Positions 47,166 to 56,872 of a stretch of DNA of 64,000 nt are shown here, piece by piece. The stretch is from positions 248,001-312,000 of the forward strand of contig JACJYB010000001.1 of NCBI GenBank assembly GCA_020636355.1. The letters are read 5' to 3'. Every line of letters starts with the position of its first letter. The stretch's first letter is position 1. This DNA is from Lewinellaceae bacterium. GTDB taxonomy: Bacteria; Bacteroidota; Bacteroidia; Chitinophagales; Saprospiraceae. The notes below the pieces were generated by a model. That model ran no database searches and was not told the DNA's origin. It saw nothing but the letters and a program-made list of their open reading frames with translations. The translations under genes and the position numbers were made by a program.

Positions 47166-47307
47166 AGCAATCAGGGCGCTGTTTGAAATGGCTTGAATTT
47201 GCAGATGGCCTTTCCATTCGAGTGTACGATTATCTGGGATAAAGCTACGCCAGGGAATAAGCCGAAATGTCCTTCCGGTATGGTGTCAAATTCAGATTAA
47301 TATATTT

Positions 47308-48855
47308 ATGTATAAAACCATCTACAAGCAAATTGCCAGTTTGCAGATCATTCTTGGCATGGTCATTCTCGTGCCTTCGATAGTATCCGGCCTCTACGGC
47401 GAATGGTATTCCTGTACTGGTTTTTTATTTTCTGGATTGCTCATTACGCTGATAGGGTACCTAGGTTATCGGGTTTTAAAAAATACTGATGAGCCTCAAT
47501 ATAAACACGCATTGGTTATTGTAGCTCTAGGGTGGCTCATGATCATCAGTTTAGGCGCTGTGCCGTATTTTATTATTGCAGTGATAACGCCTGGAGATGA
47601 ATATATGAAATGGGTACCGGATGGATTTTCATATCCTTCAAGTTTGCTCAATTTCAGAAACCCCCTGCATTGCTTATTTGAAAGTGCCAGTGCATTTACA
47701 ACAACCGGCTTGACTATGGCGGAACATGAGCCATCTGTCGGGAAGGGTGTTCTATTCTACCGGCATTTTTCACAATACGTTGGAGGGGCTGGGTTCATTG
47801 TCATGGCACTGGCTGTATTCAAGCGCTCGCCGGGAAAAGGAGACATGAACCTGTATGGATCGGAAGCAAGTGGCGTAAAATTACGGACTAATGTGATTGA
47901 AACAGCCAGAGCTATATGGAAAGTCTATTTATTTATAACCTTCCTGGTATTTATTTACCTTTTCCTGGGGACATTAATTATCCTCCCGGATTATCCTGTC
48001 AACAATGCATTTTTTGATGCCGTGAATCATGCCATGGCCGGTCAATCCACCGGTGGATTTAGCACTTTGGATGACAGCATAGCGACCTATCACTCCTCCG
48101 CAATGGAATTACTGTATATTTTTCCCATGATCATTGGCGGGTTATCGCTGCCATTCCTTTACCGGTTTATTTTTCTACGGCAATTAAGCCAATTATGGGA
48201 GGATATACAGACTCGGACAATGATCCTCGTAGCAATAATCGGAGGCGTTGTCCTTTCATTGATGTTGTACAAGTCAGCAGTTGTCCCAAATTATATTCGT
48301 GAAGGGATGTTTCAATTTAGTTCTGCAATGACTACGACTGGTTGGCAAACATCTGCTATTAACCGTTGGGATAATACTTCCATCCTCTTTATTGTTGTAT
48401 TTGCCATGATTGTAGGTGGATCTGCCGGCGGCACGGTGGGCGGAATAAAATTAAGCAGGGTCCTGCTTTTATTCCGGGGACTGCGATGGCAAATCGGTAA
48501 GATATTTCAATCTGACCATACCATTAAAGTTGTGGAATTTAATGGTAAAAAATGGTTGCCTGATGAAATGAATCACGAGGTATCCCAGGCTGGAATATTT
48601 ACATTTATCTATCTTATTATTCTTGTTCTATCCACATTGATTGCCTATAATTTAATGGGGCCTGAGTATCGGATTTCGGATGCTTTTTTCGAAACCGCTT
48701 CAGCCCAGGGAACAGTGGGCTTGTCGGTCGGGATAACCAATCCTAGCATGTCTCCGTGGCTTGAGAGCCTATACATCCTTTTAATGTGGGTGGGAAGAAT
48801 TGAAATCATTCCAATGCTGGTATTAATTAGGGTGTTCATTGCGGGCGTAAAATAA
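47308..48855 (+). CDS. TrkH/KtrB-family potassium uptake membrane subunit
   Basis: A 515-aa potassium translocating subunit. Four M1-P-M2 repeats are visible, each with a filter segment: FTTTGLTMAE (near 130), GQSTGGFSTLD (near 247), TTTGWQTSA (near 345) and AQGTVGLSVG (near 470). Further family stretches are YVGGAGFIVMALAVF and VGGSAGGTVGGIKLSR. It should assemble with the cytosolic NAD-binding subunit encoded 25 bp downstream. The length fits Trk/Ktr channels (450-520 aa). Probably regulated by the KdpDE-like pair upstream. Confidence 0.94.
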   Translation: MYKTIYKQIASLQIILGMVILVPSIVSGLYGEWYSCTGFLFSGLLITLIGYLGYRVLKNTDEPQYKHALVIVALGWLMIISLGAVPYFIIAVITPGDEYMKWVPDGFSYPSSLLNFRNPLHCLFESASAFTTTGLTMAEHEPSVGKGVLFYRHFSQYVGGAGFIVMALAVFKRSPGKGDMNLYGSEASGVKLRTNVIETARAIWKVYLFITFLVFIYLFLGTLIILPDYPVNNAFFDAVNHAMAGQSTGGFSTLDDSIATYHSSAMELLYIFPMIIGGLSLPFLYRFIFLRQLSQLWEDIQTRTMILVAIIGGVVLSLMLYKSAVVPNYIREGMFQFSSAMTTTGWQTSAINRWDNTSILFIVVFAMIVGGSAGGTVGGIKLSRVLLLFRGLRWQIGKIFQSDHTIKVVEFNGKKWLPDEMNHEVSQAGIFTFIYLIILVLSTLIAYNLMGPEYRISDAFFETASAQGTVGLSVGITNPSMSPWLESLYILLMWVGRIEIIPMLVLIRVFIAGVK

Positions 48856-48880
48856 CAGATCACTTAAAATATCTTATTAT

Positions 48881-49540
48881 ATGCATATAGTAATTGTTGG
48901 TGCAGGTCGAACAGGGTACCATGTCATTAAATCAGCCGTTAAGGATAATCACGACGTCTTTGTTATTGAGAAAGATACCAGGCTGGCAGAAAGTACTGCA
49001 CTTGAATTTGATTGTGTAGTGATCAATGCGGATGCTAAATTGATCGAGTCATTGAAGGAAGCAAAAATTGAAAAAGCGGATGCCATCGTGGTTACGACCC
49101 ATGATGATGCTGCAAATTCACTGATTATCCTTCTCTCCAAACAATTAGGAGTAAAGCGCCTGGTAAGTACAGTGAACAATGAAGATTATCTGCCGGTTTT
49201 TGAACAATTGGGGATTGATACGGTAGAAAGCCCGTACCGGTTGAATGGAAGGTATTTATATCGGGCCATCCAGGGGCCAAATGTTCGTGAATTCCTGGAT
49301 CTGGGACATGGATTTGAGGTTTTGGAGATGGTCGTTCAACAGCATTCCATGGTCGCCAATAAACTGATCAAAGAAATCAATAAAGCAAAGAAACTACCCC
49401 CAGAAACCCGCATCATTCTGATCAAACGGAATAACCAAATCATTATTCCTGATGGGGAATCCCGGGTCTTTGTTCAAGATATTGTAGTTGTGTTATCTAA
49501 AAAAAATAAGATTGCGGAGGTTAATAGCGTATTCCAATAA
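48881..49540 (+). CDS. TrkA/KtrA-family potassium uptake regulatory subunit
   Basis: A 219-aa cytosolic gating subunit. The N-terminal RCK_N Rossmann domain starts with HIVIVGAGRTGYHVIKSA (GxGxxG), an acidic ribose-binding residue (VFVIEKD) and INADAKLIESL. The C-terminal RCK_C region (about 140-215) includes FEVLEMVVQQHSMVAN. One RCK unit rather than the tandem TrkA arrangement makes KtrA-like function more likely. It binds nucleotides to open TrkH/KtrB. Confidence 0.93.
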   Translation: MHIVIVGAGRTGYHVIKSAVKDNHDVFVIEKDTRLAESTALEFDCVVINADAKLIESLKEAKIEKADAIVVTTHDDAANSLIILLSKQLGVKRLVSTVNNEDYLPVFEQLGIDTVESPYRLNGRYLYRAIQGPNVREFLDLGHGFEVLEMVVQQHSMVANKLIKEINKAKKLPPETRIILIKRNNQIIIPDGESRVFVQDIVVVLSKKNKIAEVNSVFQ

Positions 49541-49683
49541 TTCCACCTGCTTAAGTTTTGTCTCCACCAGGGCAATTTTGTTAAGAACGTTATTATCGAA
49601 TGTTTTGGATGAGGTACTCCTTTATGAAGTATAATTGACACACTTCCAGAACCTGCAAGGTTTCATTAATTCTGTTTTAAAAA

Positions 49684-51435
49684 TTATCGCTGCATAAATT
49701 CAAATAACTCCAGAGACCGATCTGTGTTTTCCAATCGAAATACTTTTATTTCCATGGATTGCTTGGACTGACCATAATTGTAGAAAATGGTGATTTTCAA
49801 ATAGGTGGGATGGTCATTACCTGCATGGAGTTCATTTAAATTTACAACCCATTTCCCTTGCAAGTCATTGTCCAGGAATAGTTGTACGCTGGAATACCTG
49901 GCGGGTACATCAGTGTCCTTGCTGGGTGCGTTTTCCCAGGTATCGTAACTTCCATACGGATTAATGAAATCCAATGCAAACTCAACGGCCGGCTCGTTCC
50001 ATTCAAGAACCAGGCGGGTCCCTTCTTCTAAGGTATTCCCTTCCAGTTGCGCTTCCTCCGGCAACTCACTGCCATGTAAGTGAAGCAGATTCAATAATTC
50101 GGTGGTTATAAGATTATCCTCCCCGCTGGAATCATATGCCTGACCGGTTAACGCTTCGGAAGCATTTCCAAAATGGGTGTAAAAAGTCATGGCGTTTTTA
50201 TAATCAGCAGCTTCTGCATATGCATTGGCCAAGTCCCGATAGGCTTGTGCCGGCATGGTATTATTAGCCAGGATGGATTCAAATAACGGCACAGCAAGAT
50301 CGTAATTGCCGTGTTTTTCCTGGATATATGCCAGGGCTTTGATTACCTCAGGTCGATCGGAAAACCGTTGAACAATTTCCTCCTTAAGTAGATCGGTTTC
50401 TGCAGTATTGTTCCAACGGGTTAAAAAGTAATCGCAGACATCCAGATAATAATATGGATGGTTGGCGTGATTCTTTTTTTGCTGTTCATGGATAGCCCAA
50501 GCTTTCTTGCGATTTCGCACAGGTATCAGGCCTTGCAGGTAAGTTGACTGAAAAGGCAGATAGTTTTCTGGCCTCGCGGCGGAAGCGATCAAACTATCCA
50601 GTAGCATTTTTTTGTCAAAGCTGCGATCGACGTCCATTTCATCCAGGCTTGCCTGGCCTTTAGTATTGAGGATGATCACTCCTCCGGCACCCCGGGGACC
50701 ATATTTCGCTATTCCCGAGTTGCGATCAAGTATGGCAACCCTTTCAATGTCAGAGCCCACCAAATAGGTAGGAGGGTTCTCGGAAATCGTTCCGTCGGTG
50801 TCAAATAATGCCGGTGGATTGGATATTTGCACGCCATCTTCAGAGGAGAAATTATTAACAAATCGCTGGAGAAAAACAAATATGCCTTCTGCTTCCCGGA
50901 CCACCCGCATATTGGGTACCAAAGCCTGCAGGGAGGTTAGAAAGTCAGGCCCTGCATTGATGAGCTGATTTCCGTCGATGATAGTCAAGGTGCCGGAAAA
51001 GCCATCTTTATCCAGGATGCCCCAGGAAGTTTTGATCAAATTCTTATTGGTTGCGTATTCTTTTAACAACTGATTTTGGCTCTTAGGTGCTCTTTTAACC
51101 TTGACTTCCACGATGTCCAGGTCCAGATCAGCAGGCTCAAGCCGGACATGGTAAGGGGATTGGATCGCGGACACTGATACGGTAAAAGTTTGCATTCCCA
51201 GATAGCTAAATACCAGGGTATCATCTGGATTTACCGGCAGGTTGTAATGGCCGGATTCATCGCTTTTTGTTCCATGATCCGTATGCTTAATCTGAATGTT
51301 GACATTGGGCAGCGGAGCATTATTGGCATCGGTTACCGTGCCGGTAATACGCTGAGGTTGTTGCTGGGCGCTGGCTAAACCAGGCAGGAGTGAGCAGAAG
51401 AGAGCCAAACACTTTAATAGTCCTTTGTAATTCAT
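49684..51435 (-). CDS. CarboxypepD_reg/TonB-plug-like protein with TPR region, no beta-barrel
   Basis: A 583-aa exported protein. ATG 51435 gives a signal peptide (CLALFCSLLPGLASAQ). Residues 25-110 form a CarboxypepD_reg-like beta domain (ITGTVTDANNAPLPNVNIQI). Next comes a TonB-plug-like domain (about 125-265; LTIIDGNQLINAG, then YGPRGAGGVIILNTKG). Instead of a 600-residue barrel, the protein continues with a helical TPR-like region (about 310-420; YDLAVPLFESILANNTMPAQ) and a C-terminal beta domain. It may be a periplasmic or surface adaptor built from a TonB-receptor fragment. Similar domain combinations exist in Bacteroidota alpha-2-macroglobulin and SusC-related proteins, but I cannot name this one. 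Confidence 0.7.
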   Translation of the reverse strand: MNYKGLLKCLALFCSLLPGLASAQQQPQRITGTVTDANNAPLPNVNIQIKHTDHGTKSDESGHYNLPVNPDDTLVFSYLGMQTFTVSVSAIQSPYHVRLEPADLDLDIVEVKVKRAPKSQNQLLKEYATNKNLIKTSWGILDKDGFSGTLTIIDGNQLINAGPDFLTSLQALVPNMRVVREAEGIFVFLQRFVNNFSSEDGVQISNPPALFDTDGTISENPPTYLVGSDIERVAILDRNSGIAKYGPRGAGGVIILNTKGQASLDEMDVDRSFDKKMLLDSLIASAARPENYLPFQSTYLQGLIPVRNRKKAWAIHEQQKKNHANHPYYYLDVCDYFLTRWNNTAETDLLKEEIVQRFSDRPEVIKALAYIQEKHGNYDLAVPLFESILANNTMPAQAYRDLANAYAEAADYKNAMTFYTHFGNASEALTGQAYDSSGEDNLITTELLNLLHLHGSELPEEAQLEGNTLEEGTRLVLEWNEPAVEFALDFINPYGSYDTWENAPSKDTDVPARYSSVQLFLDNDLQGKWVVNLNELHAGNDHPTYLKITIFYNYGQSKQSMEIKVFRLENTDRSLELFEFMQR

Positions 51436-51599
51436 GTTCGTAGTTTGCTGCTTTTCCTGCAAGCATTGGAGCCGAACCGGCAGCTATTGTTGATTAACCC
51501 AATCTATGCAAGATAACAGAATTTGGTTGCTGCCAGCATCGGTAGCCACACGCTACACCTCGGTTCATTTTATAACTTGAGGGCATTAATGCTTTGAAA

Positions 51600-53704
51600 A
51601 TGAGATTTCTTCCCTTTTTAATCGTAGCTGTATGGTCTTCAATCCAGCTATCCGCTCAGCAGCCGGCACGTCTACCGGAGAATAGCGCTGCCGAAAAATT
51701 TTTCAATCCCGCTGACCTGATGCTATTTGGTGCCTTTTATTATCCGGAACAATGGGACTCCTCCCAGTGGGAACGCGACCTGGATAACATGGGAAAGTTG
51801 GGCTTCGACTTCACCCATTTTGCCGAGTTTGCCTGGGCATTTCTGGAGCCAGAGGAAGGAAAATTTGATTTTTCCTGGCTGGATCATGCGGTAGATCTTG
51901 CGGACAAAGCAGGCTTGAAGGTGATCATGTGCACCCCATCGGAATGTCCGCCGGCCTGGATGGGTGAGAAATACCCGGAGATTTACCTGGTAGGAGAGGA
52001 TGGCAGGCGTAAAGAACATGGCATCCGTGCCTATGCCTCAATCACCAATCCCGTTTACCGGAAATTTGTCCGCCGGATCACGGAGGAGCTTGCTCGTCAC
52101 TATGGTGGTGACCCGCGCATCATGGGTTGGCAACTGGACAACGAGCCCTTGGCCATGCCCGATTACAGTCCTCGGCCCGAGTAGCTTTCAGCGGTGGCTA
52201 AAGGAAAAATACAGTTCCATCGACCAACTGAACGAAGCCTGGGTGGGCAGTTTCTGGAGTACCAAATACTTTAATTTTGAGCAGATATTGATTCCCAATC
52301 AGGGCTTGAATAATGAAGATAAACTCAGTCCGCATGCCCTCCTTGACTTTAAACGATTTACTGCTGACGCCACCGCGGACTTCCTGGATGAGCAGGCTGC
52401 CATCATCCGTCCTTACAAACGGGCGGATCAGTGGATCACGACCAATTATACCAACGCAACGGCCAATTCCGATCCGCGCCGCACCCGTCAATTGGATTTT
52501 CCCTGTTTCACCATGTACCTGGTCAGCGGACACAATCACCTGGGTGGATTAAATTTCCGCATTGGCAATCCCTATAAACTGTACGAAGCCAACGATTATT
52601 TCCGTCCGATCAGCGGTGTGACCGGTGTCATGGAATTGCAGCCTGGTCAGGTGAATTGGGCATCGGTCAGTCCGATGATCCAACCTGGCGCCATCCATAT
52701 GTGGATCCTGCAGGCCTTCGCAGGTGGCAGTTCATTTGTGTGCACGTACCGCTACCGGTCGCCCATCAAGCACAGTGAGATGTATCACGATGGCATTGTA
52801 GGATTGGATGGGATGACCCTCAGTCAGGGCGGAGAGGAGTTTGTCCAGGCCATCGAGGAGATCAAAACACTGAGAAAGGTTGCTGATGTCGGTGCTCCCA
52901 TGCCGGATAAATTGTCGGGGAGAAGAACGGCATTCTTGTGGAGTCATGATGTCCAATGGGATCTGGATATCCAGCCGCAGACCGATTTGTGGGATACCTG
53001 GGACAACCGGAATCGCTATTCTTCGATCGTTAAGTCTACCGGAGCCCCTATGGACTTCATTGGAGAAGGGCTGACTTTTCTGAATATCCTTTTTAATTGC
53101 CCCGGCCTACCAACTGATTGATGAGAAACTGGTGGAAAAATGGACGGATTATGTGGAAAATGGAGGGCATCTCATCTTGACCTGCCGGACCGGTCAAAAA
53201 GATAAGGACGGACATTTCTTCGAAGCCGAGATGGCTGCTCCCATCAGCGCGCTAATCGGCGCCGACCATGAATTCCAGGACATGCTCTTAGCGGATCTGG
53301 AAGGCCTGGTGAAAACAGAAAACGGAGCATACCCTTGGAAGTGTTGGGCGGAAATCCTGACACCCTACGCGGGCACTGAAACCTGGGCGACCTATGACGA
53401 TCAGTTTTACCGGGGAAAATCCGCAGTGGTTCATCGGCGCATTGGGGAGGGAAGTGTCACCTTCATCGGGGTGAATACGATAGATGGTCAAATGGAACGG
53501 GAGATGGTCCGGAAGGTATACAACCAAGCCGGTGTGCCGATCGGGGACCTTCCTGCCGGGGTGTTTGTAGAATGGCGTGACGGTTTGTACGTTGGTGTCA
53601 ATTATTCGGGCGATCCCGTCGTTTTGCCCATCCCAGAACAAGGAAAAATCATCCTGGGAGAAAATCCGTTGCAGCCGGCTCAGGTGATGATCTGGAAAGA
53701 ATAG
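51600..53704 (+). pseudogene. GH42-type beta-galactosidase gene with three frameshifts
   Basis: The three reading frames join into one secreted GH42-like enzyme of about 700 aa. ATG 51600 starts a signal peptide (FLPFLIVAVWSSIQLSAQ). The TIM-barrel start is FGAFYYPEQWDSSQWERDLD, with acid/base MGWQLDNEPLAMPDYSPRP. The frame breaks near 52182 (one extra T after GAG) and continues as SFQRWLKEKYSSIDQLNEAW and PGQVNWASVSPMIQPGAIHM. Two more breaks fall at 53068-53070 (three G, four expected) and 53090-53094 (five T, six expected). The trimerisation-like domain then follows (APAYQLIDEKLVEKWTDYVE). Either genuine decay or homopolymer sequence errors. Confidence 0.8.
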
Positions 53705-53944
53705 GATGTTTCAATTGGAATTTTTCGAAAGTGCCAGCCATTCCTCATCGCTATTCCCCGAATTCGTTTTCTATCCGTTGCAGAACCCGATTTGTTTCGG
53801 ATAACCCTAGCAGTGCCTACTCCTTCATGCAAGTGTATTTATTTCGATACCTGGGAGGAATGGACAGCAATTAAAAAATTACCCTGCCGGGAAGATCAAT
53901 TATGACCTTTGTCATCAATTAAAGGATAACGAAATTGTCTGCAA

Positions 53945-54274
53945 TTACCAGGAATAGGGGCTGTATAACACCTGATGGCTTTTCATAAATTCACCAAATT
54001 TGGAGTAGGCATCATTACCATGAAATTTTTCTTTAAGTGCAAGCAGTAAAGCCGACCGGTCGCCAGGATTGATTTGCAGTAATTCAGTCAATTTTTGCAC
54101 TTCAGTTGGTTCGATGGTATAGAAATATTCATAGTCCGAATCCCCGGTGAGTTTAGCAACTTTTTTGCCTATATCAGTGCCCTCAAATATTAATTGGTTC
54201 TTCGCATTGAAATACAACTGCATTGATATTTTGATCTCCGGACTTTCAAATTGATAAATTGTAATGCTGTTCAT
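53945..54274 (-). CDS. Hypothetical protein
   Basis: A 109-aa reading frame from ATG 54274 with balanced, protein-like composition: YFNAKNQLIFEGTDIGKKV, EYFYTIEPTEVQKLTELLQI and FHGNDAYSKFGEFMKSHQV. No signal peptide, membrane helix or known domain is seen. It looks like a small soluble alpha/beta protein. It stands alone between the GH42 remnant and a glycosyltransferase gene. Confidence 0.5.
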   Translation of the reverse strand: MNSITIYQFESPEIKISMQLYFNAKNQLIFEGTDIGKKVAKLTGDSDYEYFYTIEPTEVQKLTELLQINPGDRSALLLALKEKFHGNDAYSKFGEFMKSHQVLYSPYSW

Positions 54275-54493
54275 GGTATGAATCACCTATTGATGCTATT
54301 TCTGAATAAAATCAAACGAATCCGAAGGTAAGTTCCTTATCCAAGAAGCAAAACTTTAATTTCCGATGAATGCCTGAGAATGCCATAATCCTGGTAAAAG
54401 GTAACTTTCAAAAGTTCCGATCAGTGGATCACGACCAAGTTTCCGGGTGAAGGAACCATGCTGGTCCCCGAAGGTAATGCAGGGACGATTCAT

Positions 54494-55768
54494 TCATTCC
54501 GAATGGAAGACGTGTTGTTCGATCAATTCATTGGGGTGGTAGGTGCTCAGGATGCGTTGCAGGTTCCGGGCATTTTGAGCTATTTCAACACTTAAGGCCT
54601 GCTGAACCCCTTTGGCAATCTTGGCTTCGGATGGATGGTCGGTACGCAGGTCGATGCCCACTTTGAAATAACGGACATGGGCATTCACGTCGTTTTTGCC
54701 GGCCGTGATTCCAGCGCACAACATAGGCACGCCAAAGCTCAGGCTTAAGATAACGCCTCCATAACCTCCATTGGTAATGTAAAGGTTCGTAAAAGGCAAT
54801 ACACTCCGGAAGTCGATGTAATCTTCAATGATGATATTGGGTCGCCGGTATTTCTCTCGGAGCAGTTCCGTATTTACGCCTCCGGTGGCCACAATAAGCT
54901 GGAAAGGCTCATCTTTCAAGGCATTGAGAACCGGGATGATCAGTTTATTCTGGTCTTTATTATCAATGGTGCCCTGGGATACCAGGATCACTTTTTCATA
55001 ACCATCCATTTTTACAATGGATTTGTAATTCTTTTGCGCTTTACCCAGATAGGGTTGCAAGCCACCGACAAAGCGTACGTTGGGACTGAGATCGCTCCGT
55101 TTATATTCGAATTCCGGTATCCCACTCTGGAAATACAAGGTGGAATAATCAAAAGGTATATTCCAGAATGATCCGGTAAAGGGAGGCAGTCCAATGGCCG
55201 TACGCATCGCATTAAATTTTTTCATGCCTTCGGTGAATACCATTTTGTCCATGAGGTGACGCATGAACACATACAACTTTTTACCGATAGCTGATTTAGC
55301 CGGAGTTAGTCCGACGAAATTCGGCGGCGTATCTTTGGAAGTGGCTGTAAGTGGTGATGGACCGATGACATAGATCGGTGTTTTGAGTTTTTCTGCGACA
55401 AATTGCATGACATAAAGTGCTGCATCGCATACAAAAATGTCAAACCGGAAGTCGGTCTGATAGATGGCATTTATATCCTGAAAATGATTTCCAATATTAT
55501 CCAGAAATACTTTTTCCCAGGCAAATTTTATGGCTTTCACGCCTTTCATATCGGCAACTTCCGGGTAAATGAGATTCAGGTTCTCCGAATTCACTTCCTT
55601 CGCCTGAACAAAAGGAAACAAGGGGATATCCATCCCGGAAAGTTTCTTTTCGTACGTTTTACTGGTATACCACCGCACATCATGGCCCAGGTGTTTAAAA
55701 TGCATAGCAATTCCGGTCAGAGGATTAAAGTGCCCATCAGCAGGTACTGTGGCAAACAGGATTTTCAT
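54494..55768 (-). CDS. UGT/MGT-type glycosyltransferase (GT1 family)
   Basis: A 424-aa GT-B enzyme resembling macrolide and UDP-glucuronosyl transferases. The acceptor domain begins ILFATVPADGHFNPLTGIAM, with the conserved GHxxP-like start. The donor domain has VILVSQGTIDNKDQNKLI and FTNLYITNGGYGGVILSLSF, where NGG replaces the more usual HGG/HCG of the UGT signature. It probably transfers a sugar to a small or lipid acceptor in the cytoplasm; no partner gene identifies the product. Confidence 0.88.
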   Translation of the reverse strand: MKILFATVPADGHFNPLTGIAMHFKHLGHDVRWYTSKTYEKKLSGMDIPLFPFVQAKEVNSENLNLIYPEVADMKGVKAIKFAWEKVFLDNIGNHFQDINAIYQTDFRFDIFVCDAALYVMQFVAEKLKTPIYVIGPSPLTATSKDTPPNFVGLTPAKSAIGKKLYVFMRHLMDKMVFTEGMKKFNAMRTAIGLPPFTGSFWNIPFDYSTLYFQSGIPEFEYKRSDLSPNVRFVGGLQPYLGKAQKNYKSIVKMDGYEKVILVSQGTIDNKDQNKLIIPVLNALKDEPFQLIVATGGVNTELLREKYRRPNIIIEDYIDFRSVLPFTNLYITNGGYGGVILSLSFGVPMLCAGITAGKNDVNAHVRYFKVGIDLRTDHPSEAKIAKGVQQALSVEIAQNARNLQRILSTYHPNELIEQHVFHSE

Positions 55769-55977
55769 AAAAGATAATTTATGGATGATAATTTGGAGCC
55801 AGGTGCAATAGGGAGTAGTTAGGAATATTTAAGGGGATTCGGGGCTCCCGGTCACCAGGAAAAAGAAGCAAAATGGCAAAAGAAATAGGTGTATTGGGCA
55901 GACTCTATAAACAAGGGGAAGTGTCGAAATAAATATCGGGCCAATAGCAATGGTCCGGAAAGGCGGTGCTTCCATTT

Positions 55978-56673
55978 TTACAAACAGACCTTAATAGCCA
56001 ACCAATTAAAGTTACATAGTATTTGGGAAATGAGTTTGATTTTTTTGAAAGATGAAAAAGATGATGGATGTTTTGTCTTCTTTTTAGGTATTGACAAGTC
56101 CATTTTGAGTTCCGATAATCCAGATTTAATCTCATCAAAACGGCATTCCACAGGATTTAATGAGTGTAAAGTTGATAAACTGATTGATTTTTGGGTCCCC
56201 AAGTGGGTATCCATGATTGATTTTTGCAGGATATAAAATGTCCATTGATCAAGATCCAAAGGATCGATTGTAGCTTTTTCTTTGTGGTGTAATAAGCAAA
56301 AGATGTAAAAATCAGCCACTCTTATGGCTTTTAGTGGGGTTTTGTTTGTCTCAGCATTCCAACCTTTTTTTGGGCAGATATCGAATTTTATATAGGAATC
56401 TTTGATTTGAGTCCAGCTCTGTACATATGCTGCGGATTTTACTTCTATTTTGATTCCTTCATCAGTTACAAGGTCATAAGCATCCCATTCTACCCTTGGT
56501 TTATTCGAGGGGATTTCCAGGGCTTGTTTCACGAGAAATTCGGCAATTTGGCCACGCAACGTATTATTCAATAGGTCAGATTGGGACCAGGCCCAGAAAT
56601 CTTTCAGCTGGAATCCTGCGGCTTTTTTATTCAAAAAAAAATGCTCGTCTCCGGATTTAAGAAATGGATTCAT
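55978..56673 (-). CDS. Putative PD-(D/E)XK nuclease-fold protein
   Basis: A 231-aa cytoplasmic protein. Near residues 40-80 it shows the layout of a PD-(D/E)XK fold: an N-terminal helix with Glu (RGQIAEFLVKQAL), then WDAYDLVTDEGIKIEVKSAA, where Asp and E-V-K fit the catalytic D...ExK. The rest includes FYIFCLLHHKEKATIDPLD, a strand-rich part. Restriction-type or repair nucleases with such folds are often unclassified; no methylase is adjacent. It may be an orphan nuclease or a defence fragment. Catalysis is inferred only from the motif. Confidence 0.6.
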   Translation of the reverse strand: MNPFLKSGDEHFFLNKKAAGFQLKDFWAWSQSDLLNNTLRGQIAEFLVKQALEIPSNKPRVEWDAYDLVTDEGIKIEVKSAAYVQSWTQIKDSYIKFDICPKKGWNAETNKTPLKAIRVADFYIFCLLHHKEKATIDPLDLDQWTFYILQKSIMDTHLGTQKSISLSTLHSLNPVECRFDEIKSGLSELKMDLSIPKKKTKHPSSFSSFKKIKLISQILCNFNWLAIKVCL

Positions 56674-56872
56674 AGCAGATTAAAATGTTTTTATCAATAC
56701 GCTGGCGAATTGCGTGCCAGTGTACACAACTCGTGTACAATTCGTGGAATACTTCACCATTCATTCTTATACGAGTACTAAAAATTGTACGAAAACTCAA
56801 GCAGCTCCGTGCCGGATACAATGCTGACCAGGAACTTACGTCAGCCCTCTACAAAACCCTGTGATTAATTCA

